Of a DNA stretch of 64,000 nucleotides, positions 1 through 8,759 are shown one piece after another; the stretch's first letter is position 1; every line of letters starts with the position of its first letter. This DNA comes from Burkholderia catarinensis (GTDB taxonomy: Bacteria > Pseudomonadota > Gammaproteobacteria > Burkholderiales > Burkholderiaceae). Under the pieces are notes generated by a model. It saw only the letters and a list, made by a program, of their open reading frames with translations, had not been told where the DNA came from and searched no databases. The position numbers and the translations under genes were made by a program. The stretch covers positions 124,001 to 188,000 of the forward strand of contig NZ_MDEQ02000006.1 of assembly GCF_001883705.2 (NCBI RefSeq), written 5' to 3'.

Positions 1-449
1 ACTTCGTCGGCATCGCGCTCGACCCGCGCGGCGCGCGCGTGCAGCGCCTTCTCGCCGGCCTTCTCCAGCTTGTCCTCGGCGGCCTTCGCCTTGCGCGCGG
101 CACGCTGCAGGTCGGCGAGCGTCGCCTCGTGGCCGCGGTGCACGTGCGCGGCCTCGCTCACCGACGCATTCGCGGTGCCGATGTGCCGGTCGAAGGTGCG
201 CGTGTCGGCCGCCGCGTTCTGCAGCGCGCGCGCTTCGCGCACGTCGTCGGCGAGCCGCGTCTGGATCGCGGCCTTCGCCGCGACCTGCTGCGCGAGTTGC
301 GCCTGCGCGGCGGCAAGCGCATGACGGCTCTGCGCGGCGATGCCCTGCTGGCGCGCGGCCGCGACGCGCGCGATCTGGCTGCGCATCTCGCGCACGCGCT
401 TCAGGCGCGCGAGCGTCGCGAGCACGAGGCGATCGTCGGCTTCAGACAT
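1..449 (-). CDS. sctO: T3SS stalk protein SctO (YscO/HrpD7-like), partial
   Basis: An open frame starts at the ATG at 449-447 and runs off the left edge after 149 codons, so the C-terminus is missing. The product is Ala/Arg/Gln-rich with no membrane segment and is predicted to be almost entirely alpha-helical coiled coil, as expected for SctO, the small cytoplasmic stalk protein that links the SctN ATPase to the export gate. Its start overlaps the end of sctN by 8 bp, and sctO directly after sctN is the usual T3SS order. The family call rests on position, size and coiled-coil character rather than on a sequence motif. Confidence 0.75.
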   Translation of the reverse strand, partial: MSEADDRLVLATLARLKRVREMRSQIARVAAARQQGIAAQSRHALAAAQAQLAQQVAAKAAIQTRLADDVREARALQNAAADTRTFDRHIGTANASVSEAAHVHRGHEATLADLQRAARKAKAAEDKLEKAGEKALHARAARVERDADE

Positions 450-1821
450 GATCGTTCGCCAGCTTCGTCAGCTTCGCGAGCAGCGCGTCGAAGCGCACGT
501 CCTCGTCCGACGCCTGCGCGCAGAACGCGCCGATCGCGTCGCGCGCGCGCAGCGCGAGATCGCCGAGCCGGTCGCTGCCTTCGCGATACTCGCCGATCTG
601 CACGAGCAGCTCGATCTCCTGGTACTTCGCGATCAGCTCGCGCACGCGCGCGGCCGCATGCTGGTGCGCGCGGCCGGCGACGAGCGGCATCACGCGCGAC
701 AGGCTCGCGAGCACGTCGATCGCCGGATAGCGGTTCGCGAGCGCGATCTTGCGCGACAGCACGATATGGCCGTCGAGGATCGAGCGCACTTCCTCGGCGA
801 TCGGATCCGATTCCTCGTCGCCTTCGACGAGCACCGTGTAGAGCGCGGTGATCGACCCGCTCGCGCCCTGCCCCGCGCGCTCCAGCAGGCGCGGCAGCAC
901 CGCGAACGTCGACGGCGGAAAGCTGCGGCGCGTCGGCGGCTCGCCGCTCGCGAGGCCGACCTCGCGCTGCGCGCGCGCGAAACGCGTCAGCGAATCGACC
1001 AGCAGCAGCACGCGCTTGCCCGCATCGCGAAAGTGCTCGGCAATCGCGGTCGCGACCAGTGCGGATTTCACGCGCTCCATCGCAGGACGATCGGACGTCG
1101 ACACGACGACGATCGAACGTGCGCGCACTTCCGGCGACAGGCTGTGCTCGATGAATTCGCGCACCTCGCGGCCGCGTTCTCCGACGAGCGCGATCACGAT
1201 CACGTCGGCCTGCGCGCCGCGCGCGATCATCCCGAGCAGCGTACTTTTGCCGACGCCGGACGGCGCGAAGATGCCGACGCGCTGCCCGATGCCGAGCGTC
1301 ATCAAGCCGTCGATCACGCGCACGCCGGTCGGAAACGGCGTGTCGATCATCTTGCGCGCGAGCGGATTCGGCGGGTCCTGCTGCGTCGACACCCACGCGG
1401 CGCCCGTCACGGGCCCGCGATCGTCGAGCGGGCGGCCGAGCCCATCGAGCACGCGGCCGAACAGCCCTTCGCCCACCGGGAATACATGTTCGCGCCCGGA
1501 CGGCACGACGGTCGTCTCCGGCGACAGGCCGGCCACGTCGCCGAGCGGCGTGAGCAGCGTCGTCTGCCGCGAGAAGCCGACCACCTCGGCGAGCAGCGTC
1601 GGCTGGTTCGGCGTGCGCAGCTCGCAGATTTCGCCGAGCCGCGCGCGGATGCCCGTCGCGTTCAGGATCTGCCCGACCGCGTGATTGACGCGGCCCTGCA
1701 CCGACACCGGCGAGAAGAACGCGAGCCCCGCGTCGAGTTCGCCGACGAGACGGCCGCGATCGAACGGCGCGCCGTCGTCGTCGCTACCGAACGGCTGCGG
1801 ATCGTCGAGCGGCGCGTTCAT
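442..1821 (-). CDS. sctN: T3SS ATPase SctN (FliI/YscN family)
   Basis: 459-aa cytoplasmic hexameric ATPase that unloads chaperones and feeds substrates to the type III export gate. Walker A APSGVGKST is at residues 186-194, Walker B VLLLVD at 271-276, and the GERGREVREF block of the FliI/SctN/F1-beta family follows Walker A. Length is typical (about 430-460 aa). The ATG at 1821 overlaps the sctL stop in an ATGA junction, indicating translational coupling; a longer upstream frame exists but would overlap sctL completely. Immediately followed by sctO. Confidence 0.96.
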   Translation of the reverse strand: MNAPLDDPQPFGSDDDGAPFDRGRLVGELDAGLAFFSPVSVQGRVNHAVGQILNATGIRARLGEICELRTPNQPTLLAEVVGFSRQTTLLTPLGDVAGLSPETTVVPSGREHVFPVGEGLFGRVLDGLGRPLDDRGPVTGAAWVSTQQDPPNPLARKMIDTPFPTGVRVIDGLMTLGIGQRVGIFAPSGVGKSTLLGMIARGAQADVIVIALVGERGREVREFIEHSLSPEVRARSIVVVSTSDRPAMERVKSALVATAIAEHFRDAGKRVLLLVDSLTRFARAQREVGLASGEPPTRRSFPPSTFAVLPRLLERAGQGASGSITALYTVLVEGDEESDPIAEEVRSILDGHIVLSRKIALANRYPAIDVLASLSRVMPLVAGRAHQHAAARVRELIAKYQEIELLVQIGEYREGSDRLGDLALRARDAIGAFCAQASDEDVRFDALLAKLTKLANDHV

Positions 1822-2447
1822 CGCGCGGCGCCCTTCAGCGCGTCGCGGCGGATCGCTTGCCGCAGCGCGTCGATCTGCAGGTCGAGGCTCGCATCGATGC
1901 GCCCTGACGGCGTCTCGACCGTGCATGCGTGGCGTTCGAGCTGCGCGTCCTCGACGATGCGGATCTTCTGCCGGTTCGACTGCCCCGCGAACGCGCCGTC
2001 GAGCGCGTCGCGCATCTCGTCCGTGCGGCCGGGCGCGATGCGCACGATCAGGAACGCCTCGTCGCGCACGAGCGGCGCGATCCGCGCGAGCGCGGCCTCG
2101 TACAGCTTCTGCGTGCTCATCTCGCCGACGATCGCGCGCACGGCCTTCACGACGATATCGGCCATCGCATCCTTCATCGTCTCCATCGTGCGCGTGGCGG
2201 CGAGCGCCTGCGTGTAGGCCTGCGCGGCCTGCTCGCGCTGCGCGCGGCGCATGCCTTCGTCGTAGCCGGCCGCCTGGCGCTTGTCGAATTCGCGCTGCGC
2301 ATCCGCGACGATGCGCGCGGCCTCCTCATGCGCGGTCGCGATCACCGCGGACGCGTCGAGCAGCGCCGCGTATTCGCGCTCCTTGAGCACCTTGCGCTCC
2401 GACAGCAGCTGCAGGTTGTCGCTCGTGATCAGAAAAGCCAGTCCCAT
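1818..2447 (-). CDS. sctL: T3SS stator/ATPase regulator SctL (YscL/HrpE/FliH family)
   Basis: 209-aa soluble protein that binds SctN and links it to the cytoplasmic sorting platform. The N-terminus (FLITSDNLQLLSERKVLKE, from residue 4) is the conserved start of the SctL/HrpE family, followed by an Ala/Glu/Arg-rich helical segment (about 30-120) and a FliH-like C-terminal domain. ATG at 2447 overlaps the end of sctK by 19 bp and its stop overlaps the sctN start (ATGA). The large upstream extension in the same frame is antisense or out-of-frame shadow of sctK/sctJ and was not used. Confidence 0.93.
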   Translation of the reverse strand: MGLAFLITSDNLQLLSERKVLKEREYAALLDASAVIATAHEEAARIVADAQREFDKRQAAGYDEGMRRAQREQAAQAYTQALAATRTMETMKDAMADIVVKAVRAIVGEMSTQKLYEAALARIAPLVRDEAFLIVRIAPGRTDEMRDALDGAFAGQSNRQKIRIVEDAQLERHACTVETPSGRIDASLDLQIDALRQAIRRDALKGAAR

Positions 2448-3169
2448 GACGCAAGCCTCTCGGGAATCAGAAACAGGAACATCAGTTCGCCGAACTGATC
2501 GCGCTGCGCGCGGTTCAGCCAGTAAGGCGCTTCGTCGTCGATCGCGCGATTGAATTTCAGGCGCGCGCGCCGCGCGACCGCGTCGCCCGCCACGCCGATG
2601 AAATCCGCGAGCAGCCGGCCGCCGCGCGCGCGGATCACGGCCGGCAGCGCGACGGGATCGGCACGCCACGGCTCGAGCGTTTCGGCGAGCGCGCCGAATT
2701 CCGGCGCGCGTTCGAGCGCGAGTTCCAGCGCGTCGCCGCCCAGCCTCGCCGCGACTTCGGCGCGGATGCGCCGCACGGCCAGCGCGTCGCGCAGCCACGT
2801 GCGATGCAGCAGCAGCCCCGCATACGCGGCCAGTTGCTCGAGCGCCGCGCCCGGCAGCAGTGCGAGCCGCGCGCACGGGTTCGCGACGTCGAAGTCGTGC
2901 CGGCCGGCCACGCCGTTCGCATCGAGCAGGTGCCGCGCGAGCAGCTTGCGGCCGGCCGCGCCGAACGCGTCCGGCGAACGGTAGCGCGCGGGCCAGTCGG
3001 CCGGCACGCGCGTCACGTGCAGATAGCGGTCGGGCCGCAGGTTGAAGTCGCAGACGAGCGCATGAAACGCGACACGGCGTGCCGCGGGCGGCGGCCCGAG
3101 CGGCTGCAGCCACGGCAGCGGCGCGGCGTCGGGCATGTCGCCCGGCGGTGGCGCGTGCGGATCGCTCAT
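2429..3169 (-). CDS. sctK: T3SS sorting-platform adaptor SctK (YscK/HrpD-like)
   Basis: 246-aa soluble protein, Leu/Ala/Arg-rich, without signal or membrane segment. The N-terminal third has the pattern FHALVCDFNLRPDRYLHVTR (about 33-52), typical of the SctK group, which couples the cytoplasmic pods to the basal body. It starts at the ATG at 3169 in an ATGA overlap with the sctJ stop and ends inside sctL, so it is strictly within the operon between sctJ and sctL, the usual SctK place. SctK proteins diverge strongly, so the assignment leans on synteny plus the N-terminal pattern. Confidence 0.8.
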   Translation of the reverse strand: MSDPHAPPPGDMPDAAPLPWLQPLGPPPAARRVAFHALVCDFNLRPDRYLHVTRVPADWPARYRSPDAFGAAGRKLLARHLLDANGVAGRHDFDVANPCARLALLPGAALEQLAAYAGLLLHRTWLRDALAVRRIRAEVAARLGGDALELALERAPEFGALAETLEPWRADPVALPAVIRARGGRLLADFIGVAGDAVARRARLKFNRAIDDEAPYWLNRAQRDQFGELMFLFLIPERLASWDWLF

Positions 3170-4053
3170 GCGCCGTCGCGCGCGCCGTCCGGCGTGCGCA
3201 GCCCGCCGCCGGACGGCTGCGCGGACGCGCCGCCGGCGCCGTTCGACCCGCGCGGCGCGCCAAGCAGGCCCGCGAGCCGCGCGCCGAACATCCCGCGCCG
3301 CGCGGCCGACAGCGCGATCACCGCGCAGGTCAGCAGGATCAGCGCGAACACGAGCCAGCCGAGCGGCGAGCGCAGCCGCACGATATCGGTTACCGCGCTG
3401 CCGATCCCGTCCACGCGCGTCGCGCGCGCGGCGGCCGGCTGCAGGAACAGCGACACGTTGTCGTACTGCAGCCCTTCGATGCTGTGCGCGACGAGATCCT
3501 TGACCATCGGCGCCATCGCACGCAGGTCGACGCCCGGCCGGTAGCGGATATACACGGCCGCCGACGACGGCTTGATCTTGTCCGCGAGCGGATCGTTCTC
3601 CGGAATCACGACCTGCACGCGCGCGACGACCACGCCCTCGACGTCCTGCAGCGTGCGCGACAGGTCCTGCGACACGCCGTACAGGTAGCGCACGCGCTCC
3701 TCGGCCGGCGTCGATACGAGGCCCTGCTTCTGGAACAGTTCGCCGAGGCTCGCATAGCTCGGCTTCGGCAGCCCGTTCGCCTGCAGCACCGTGAGCGCCG
3801 ACTGCATGTCGCCGTCCGCGACGCTCACCAGCCATGCGTTGCGGTCCGACGTGTCGCGCGCGTCGTTGTCCTTCGACGCGCTGATGCCCGCGTCGCCGAG
3901 CACCGCGACCATCTGGTTCGCATCGCGCTCCGACAGGCCCGAGTACAGCTCCTTCTGGCACCCGGCCAGCAGCACGAGCAGCCCCGCGAGCAGCGCACGC
4001 GCCGCCCGGCTGCGCCACGCATGCGCGCGCGGCGTCGAATCGATCGTCGTCAT
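3166..4053 (-). CDS. sctJ: T3SS inner-membrane ring lipoprotein SctJ (YscJ/HrcJ/FliF-like)
   Basis: 295 aa. N-terminal lipoprotein signal with lipobox LLAGC (acylated Cys32), two ring-building motif domains (about 33-110 and 115-205, containing KELYSGLSERDANQMV and RVQVVIPENDPLAD), then a C-terminal transmembrane segment at about 232-250 and a short cytoplasmic tail. SctJ forms the inner-membrane ring with SctD. ATG at 4053 was chosen because it places the signal peptide correctly; an ORF extension to 4101 adds non-signal residues. Stop overlaps sctK start by ATGA. Confidence 0.96.
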   Translation of the reverse strand: MTTIDSTPRAHAWRSRAARALLAGLLVLLAGCQKELYSGLSERDANQMVAVLGDAGISASKDNDARDTSDRNAWLVSVADGDMQSALTVLQANGLPKPSYASLGELFQKQGLVSTPAEERVRYLYGVSQDLSRTLQDVEGVVVARVQVVIPENDPLADKIKPSSAAVYIRYRPGVDLRAMAPMVKDLVAHSIEGLQYDNVSLFLQPAAARATRVDGIGSAVTDIVRLRSPLGWLVFALILLTCAVIALSAARRGMFGARLAGLLGAPRGSNGAGGASAQPSGGGLRTPDGARDGA

Positions 4054-4105
4054 TGTTTGTCCGCTTCCGTGTGAGTGCGGCCGTATGCGGCACGCGCGCA
4101 CGCCA

Positions 4106-4582
4106 TCACTCCTGCGTCTTCAGCACCGTATGCGTGAAGCCGTTCGCCGCCTGCGCGACCGACAGGCTCAACTGGTATTCCGAAATCGTGGTGGTCGCCG
4201 TCCACTGGAAATCCATCGCCTTCACCATCGTCATCATCGGATCGCTGCGGTTGTCCGCCATCGACGTCAGCATCTCGCTGCGATGCTTGTCGATGTTCGC
4301 GTACCGCGTGTCGAGATCGTTGCCGTAGGTGCGCAACCGCTCGACGAGCGACGACTGGTTCGCCTGCGCGGGCGTCATCTGCACGGCCGGCGCCGCATCC
4401 GCCGGTGCGCGCGACATCGCGACGCCCGACGCGGACGGCGGCGCGGCCGGCGATGCGCCCGGCTGCATCAGCGCGTCGAACTGGCGCACCTGCGCCGGAT
4501 CGGACGCCGTGCCCGTTTGCTGCGCGGCGCCCGCGAGCGCGGCCGCGCCCGGCGGCGCCGCGCCTACGCCTGTCACTGACAT
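4106..4582 (-). CDS. sctI: T3SS inner rod protein SctI (HrpB2/YscI-like)
   Basis: 158 aa, no signal peptide. Ala/Pro-rich variable N-terminal half with a FDALM motif (about 40-44) and an amphipathic helical C-terminal end (EYQLSLSVAQAANGFTH) of the type that lines the export channel in YscI/HrpB2/PrgJ proteins. Two ATGs lie close together; the downstream one at 4582 is preferred because the strong AAGGAGG lies 8 nt before it and only 2 nt before the upstream ATG (4588). Lies between the putative needle gene and sctJ, the normal sctI position. Confidence 0.8.
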   Translation of the reverse strand: MSVTGVGAAPPGAAALAGAAQQTGTASDPAQVRQFDALMQPGASPAAPPSASGVAMSRAPADAAPAVQMTPAQANQSSLVERLRTYGNDLDTRYANIDKHRSEMLTSMADNRSDPMMTMVKAMDFQWTATTTISEYQLSLSVAQAANGFTHTVLKTQE

Positions 4583-4733
4583 GTCCATGCCCTCCTTGAG
4601 AAGCGGACGCCGGACCGGATGATCGGTCGGGCCCGCCCGGAACGAGCCGGCCGGCACGCGCACAGCCGCCGCCGGGCGCCCTTCGCGGGCAGGCCCGGCG
4701 CGCGGCGTCGCACGGCGCGGCCGGCGGCCGGCG

Positions 4734-4946
4734 TCATGCGCGGCCGGCCGAGCTCAGGTGTTGCGCAACCTGGGCGTTCGCCGTCCCCTCCTGCGCGGTC
4801 ACCGCGTTGCTGGTTTCGAACGTCGCGGTCGACTGCTGGACCTGGAAGTTGATCTTCGTCAGTTCGAGCTGCGTCTTGGTCAGGTCGTCGGCCTGCTGCT
4901 GGACCTGGTTCGTGTTGGTTGCACCACCTGCTGCCTGCGTACCCAT
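4734..4946 (-). CDS. Small T3SS operon protein, possible needle subunit SctF
   Basis: 70 aa, with a clear AAGGAGCG ribosome site before the ATG at 4946. The protein is Gln/Thr/Ala-rich, has no Cys, signal or membrane segment, and its central part (TKTQLELTKINFQVQQS) is amphipathic helix. Size and location between sctD and sctI fit a needle (SctF) subunit, which is otherwise absent from this operon, but I do not see the conserved C-terminus of YscF-type needles. It could instead be another small rod-like or regulatory component. The upstream in-frame extension to 5048 is rejected because of the ribosome site. Confidence 0.6.
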   Translation of the reverse strand: MGTQAAGGATNTNQVQQQADDLTKTQLELTKINFQVQQSTATFETSNAVTAQEGTANAQVAQHLSSAGRA

Positions 4947-5087
4947 GTTGCGCTCCTTAACGTGAACTTCATCCACCTTCCGGCGGCAGCCCCATGCCCC
5001 GCCGGCGACGTGAGCCGCCGCACCCTCGCGACGCCCCGCGTAATGCACGCACCGCGCGCCGCGCGATGCGCATGACCTGTCGCGGCG

Positions 5088-6455
5088 CTAGTGCGCCGCC
5101 TCCTTCGATGCGCCTGCCGCCGCGGCACCGGCCGTCGCCGCACCGGCCGCCGCCGCATCCGGCAACAGCGTCGGCCCCGGCACCGGCTGCGCGACCCCGG
5201 CCGCCGCGCCGCTCGCGAGCGGCGGCACGGGCGGCGCCGGCGCCTGCTCCGGTGTATTCGACGACGGGCCGCCGAGCGGCATCGTGATGCGCTGGCCGTT
5301 GCGCTGGAACACGACTTCGTCCGGGCCGATCGACACGACGGTCGCCCCCTCCTTCAGCCGCGCGCCTTCGAAATAACGGCTGCCGTCGGCCGTCTCGATG
5401 TAGCGCTGGTCGCCGTCGCCCGCGAATACGGTCGTGATCTCCGGAATTCCCGCCATCCCGCCGAGCGTCGTCGCCGTGCGCGGCGCGGCCGGATCGGCCT
5501 CGGCGTCGCGCACGTGATCGACCACTTCAAGCGCCGGGCGCGCGTCCTTCATGTAGTTGCGGATGCGCGGCTCGATCTGCGCGCGCGCGGCCGCCCCCGT
5601 CAGTTCGATCCTGCCGCGGCCGAGATACGCAACCGTCAGCGCCGTATCGCTGAAATAGGTCTGCGCGGTCGCGACCAGATCGCTGACCACGTAGATGTTG
5701 CCGAGCGCCGCGTTGTCGACGCCCGCGACGATCTGCGCGACGCGTTCGCGCGCGGCCGGATCGCTCACGTAGCCCGACACGATCACGCCGTCGTCGCGCG
5801 GCGCGACGGCCAGCTCCGGATACGCGTGCAGCAGTTGCTGCAGCCGGTGCGTGCGCGCGAGCACCGATTCGTGCTGCCACGGCAGGCGCCCCGACCACGT
5901 GACGAAGCCGTAGCCGAGCGCGCCGAGCAGCACGCCGAGCCACAGCGCGACCAGCGCGATCACGAGCCGCCGGCTGCCGAGGCGGCGCAGCCCGCCCGTG
6001 AGCCAGCCGAGCCACGCGGCCTCGCGCGCGGCATCCGGCGCGTCGGCTTCGTCGGGCAGCGCGACGCTCGCCTGCGCATGCCGCGCGATGCCGAGCCGGA
6101 TCGAGCCGACCGTCACGACGTCGTGCGGCGTCATCGAGCGGCGGCCCGCGCCGAGCGGTTCGTCGTTGAACAGCACCGGCGCGCCGGTCGCGCCGCCGTG
6201 GTCCTGCACGGTCACCGCGAGCGCGCCGACCTGCAGGCACACCTGTTTCGCGCCGATCTCGCGATCGGGCAGGATCACTTCGCAATCGGCCGCCGTGCCG
6301 ACCCAGTTCGCGCCGCGCGCGAGCGACATCGTGCGGCCATACATCGGCCCGCTCAGGAAGCACAGGTTCCACGGCGACGCGAGCGCGGCGGCGCCGCCTC
6401 CCGCGCCGCCGGGCAATGCGCCGTCGCCGTGCGGGTCAATGATGGTCGTCGACAT
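5088..6455 (-). CDS. sctD: T3SS inner-membrane ring protein SctD (YscD/HrpW-type, FHA domain)
   Basis: 455 aa. Cytoplasmic FHA-like domain at about 28-125 (WVGTAADCEVILPD, GSIRLG), single membrane helix at about 164-186, then a periplasmic region of BON-like ring-building repeats (about 200-360) and a Pro/Ala-rich low-complexity tail. SctD forms the outer of the two inner-membrane rings and contacts the secretin SctC. ATG at 6455 overlaps the sctC end by 20 bp. Domain order is diagnostic of SctD. Confidence 0.94.
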   Translation of the reverse strand: MSTTIIDPHGDGALPGGAGGGAAALASPWNLCFLSGPMYGRTMSLARGANWVGTAADCEVILPDREIGAKQVCLQVGALAVTVQDHGGATGAPVLFNDEPLGAGRRSMTPHDVVTVGSIRLGIARHAQASVALPDEADAPDAAREAAWLGWLTGGLRRLGSRRLVIALVALWLGVLLGALGYGFVTWSGRLPWQHESVLARTHRLQQLLHAYPELAVAPRDDGVIVSGYVSDPAARERVAQIVAGVDNAALGNIYVVSDLVATAQTYFSDTALTVAYLGRGRIELTGAAARAQIEPRIRNYMKDARPALEVVDHVRDAEADPAAPRTATTLGGMAGIPEITTVFAGDGDQRYIETADGSRYFEGARLKEGATVVSIGPDEVVFQRNGQRITMPLGGPSSNTPEQAPAPPVPPLASGAAAGVAQPVPGPTLLPDAAAAGAATAGAAAAGASKEAAH

Positions 6456-8481
6456 GGGTGGAAGCTCCTGCGGTCGTCGCCGCCGGCTGCACTGCCGCAT
6501 CCTTGGGCGGCGGCGGCAGCGCGGGCGGGCCGAACTTCGTGCCGGGCAGCGGCCTCGGCGTCAGCGGCACCGCGACGTCGTTGTCCGGCGGGCGGTACAT
6601 CGACAGCCCTTCCGGATTGGCCGGCCCGTCGGCGCCCGGGTTCACGGGCGAGCCGTCCGGCGCGTACATCGACGCGGTCGTCACCACGCGCGGCGTCAGC
6701 AGGTAGAAACGCTCCATGTGGTTGCCCGACTTGTCGGTGTACTTGAACAGGTTGCCGATCAGCGGAATGTCGGACAGCCAGGGCACGCCGCTCTTGTTCA
6801 GCCTCACCTCGTCGTCGTTGAAGCCCGCGATCAGCAGGCTCTTGCCTTCGTCGATCATCGTCTTGGTGACGATGTTGCGCTGCTGGATCACCGGCACGTT
6901 CGACACGGCCTGCCCCGGCACGACGTTGCCGTCCTGGATGTCGATCGACATCATCACGCTCTGCGGATTGCCCGACACGGCGGCGGCGTTGCGGATCGCC
7001 TCGTCGACGATCATCGGCGTCACCTTGATGCTCGTGCCGGTCGTCACGCTGTACAGCGACGAATCCTGGTAGCCCTGCACCTGCACGTAGAACTGCGTGA
7101 GGTTCTCGAGGATCGCCTCGGTGTTGTCGAGCGCGAGCACCTTCGGCTTCGAACGCAACTGCGCCTGCCCCTTCTGCGCGAGCGCGTTCACGCGGGTGAG
7201 CAGGTAGTTGCGCAGCGAGCCGCCGATCGACGCGGTCAGCGCGATGCCGGTCGGCAGGAAGGTGCCCGTCTGCCCGGTTTCCGACGTGCCGACGCCGAAC
7301 GTCAGCGGCGGATTGCCCGCGCCGTTGTACTGCGTGTTGCCGTTCAGCGGGTTCTGGCCGTTGCCGATCTGCACGTCGCCGTGCGTCGTGTGCAGGCGCC
7401 AGTCGATCCCGAGGCTGTCGAGCGAATCCTCGTTGATGTCGATGATCGTCACGTTGATCTCGACGATGCGCGGCCGCTCGTCGAGCTGGCTGATCAGCGA
7501 CTGGTAACGGTACATGTTCTCCGGCAGGTCGCGCACGATCACCGCGTTGATCGCCGGATCGGCGACGATCTGCGGCAGCGTGTCGCCGCCGCCGGCGTTC
7601 GCGAACGGCGAGAACCCGCCGCCCGCGCTGCCGTCGCCGGAATAGCCGCCCGCACGCGGGCCGCCGGAGATATCGGGGAAGTCGAGGCGCGGCACCGCGA
7701 TCGTCAGCCCCGAGCCGAGCTTCACCTGGCGTGCGGCCTGCCCGAGCGGCGTGCTCGACGGCGCCGCGGCCGTGCCGCCGCCCTCCCTGCCGAACAGACG
7801 GCGCAGGATCGTCGCGACGCCCGGCACCGTCACTTCCTTGCCCGAGCGGTTGATCGTGAAGTCCGACGCCCAGCCGTACCTCAGCCGGAACGCGCGGATG
7901 TCCGCATGCGCGCCGTTCGCCGACGGATCGCCGACCGAGCCGACCGCCTGCCGCACGAGTTCGACATAGCGGCGCGGGCCGGCCACGTACACGCTGTTCG
8001 CGCGGTCGTTGATCACGAGCGTGTAGCGCTTGTCCGGAATCTGCATCGCCTGCAGCGCGCGGCCGATTTCGCCGGACACATTCGGCGGGATCGGGATCAT
8101 CTGCGTCTGCGACTGGTCGGCCGGATCGACATACAGGAACGAGCCGTCGTAGTACCACGTGAGCCCGTAGGTCGAGCAGATCGTGTCGAGCGTCTGCTGC
8201 GGCGTGCCCGAGAAGCGGCCGCTGATCACGCCGTCGACCTTCGGGTCGACCACCGCCGTCACGCCCTGCGACGACGCGAGCTCGCGGATGAAGTCGCCGA
8301 TCCTCTTGCCGTTCGCGACGATCGTGAACGGCTTGTTGCGCCAGCGCAGGTCCGCGGCGCGCGCAGGCTGCGCGGGCGCCATGCACAGCGACGCCGCGAG
8401 CAGCGCGGTCGCGCACACGGCAAGCGCGGCCCGTTGCAGGCTGCGCGGTTGAAACCGGATCGAGGCGACGCGTCGACGCAT
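6436..8481 (-). CDS. sctC: T3SS outer-membrane secretin SctC
   Basis: 681 aa. Sec signal peptide (about 1-42, ending APAQPARA), N-terminal periplasmic N0/N1 domains (KPFTIVANGKRIGDFIREL), N3 domain, and a C-terminal secretin core with VPVIQQRNIVTKTMIDEGKS and the GVPWLSDIPLIGNLFKY signature at about 600. It forms the outer-membrane channel of the injectisome. The ATG at 8481 shares one base with the sctS stop (TGATG). The C-terminal Pro-rich tail after the secretin domain resembles the S-domain region that binds a pilotin; no pilotin gene is visible here. Confidence 0.97.
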   Translation of the reverse strand: MRRRVASIRFQPRSLQRAALAVCATALLAASLCMAPAQPARAADLRWRNKPFTIVANGKRIGDFIRELASSQGVTAVVDPKVDGVISGRFSGTPQQTLDTICSTYGLTWYYDGSFLYVDPADQSQTQMIPIPPNVSGEIGRALQAMQIPDKRYTLVINDRANSVYVAGPRRYVELVRQAVGSVGDPSANGAHADIRAFRLRYGWASDFTINRSGKEVTVPGVATILRRLFGREGGGTAAAPSSTPLGQAARQVKLGSGLTIAVPRLDFPDISGGPRAGGYSGDGSAGGGFSPFANAGGGDTLPQIVADPAINAVIVRDLPENMYRYQSLISQLDERPRIVEINVTIIDINEDSLDSLGIDWRLHTTHGDVQIGNGQNPLNGNTQYNGAGNPPLTFGVGTSETGQTGTFLPTGIALTASIGGSLRNYLLTRVNALAQKGQAQLRSKPKVLALDNTEAILENLTQFYVQVQGYQDSSLYSVTTGTSIKVTPMIVDEAIRNAAAVSGNPQSVMMSIDIQDGNVVPGQAVSNVPVIQQRNIVTKTMIDEGKSLLIAGFNDDEVRLNKSGVPWLSDIPLIGNLFKYTDKSGNHMERFYLLTPRVVTTASMYAPDGSPVNPGADGPANPEGLSMYRPPDNDVAVPLTPRPLPGTKFGPPALPPPPKDAAVQPAATTAGASTHVDDHH

Positions 8482-8759
8482 CAAAGAACTCCTGTGGAAG
8501 AAACGAACGTGCGTTCCAGCGCCTGCTGCGCGAAGCGCAGCACTTCGCCGCCGAGCCATCCCGACAGCAGCACGAGTGCGATCATCACGGCGATCAGCCG
8601 CACCGCGATGCCGATGTTGGCGTCCTGCACCTGCGTGACGGCCTGCAGGATCGCGACGATGAGGCCCGTGACGGTGGCGATCAGCACGATCGGCAGCGAC
8701 AGCAGCAGCACGAGCATCAGCGCCTGGCGCGTCAGGTCGAGGATCGTCGAGCTCGTCAT
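8481..8759 (-). CDS. sctS: T3SS export-gate protein SctS (YscS/FliQ family)
   Basis: 92-aa inner-membrane protein with two hydrophobic helices (about 12-35 and 49-70) and the family pattern ILQAVTQVQDANI (37-49) between them. SctS helps build the export gate with SctR and SctT. It starts in an ATGA overlap with sctV and its stop overlaps the sctC start. SctS is normally found beside sctR, sctT and sctU; here it is alone between sctV and sctC, and none of those partners is in the window. Confidence 0.95.
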   Translation of the reverse strand: MTSSTILDLTRQALMLVLLLSLPIVLIATVTGLIVAILQAVTQVQDANIGIAVRLIAVMIALVLLSGWLGGEVLRFAQQALERTFVSSTGVL

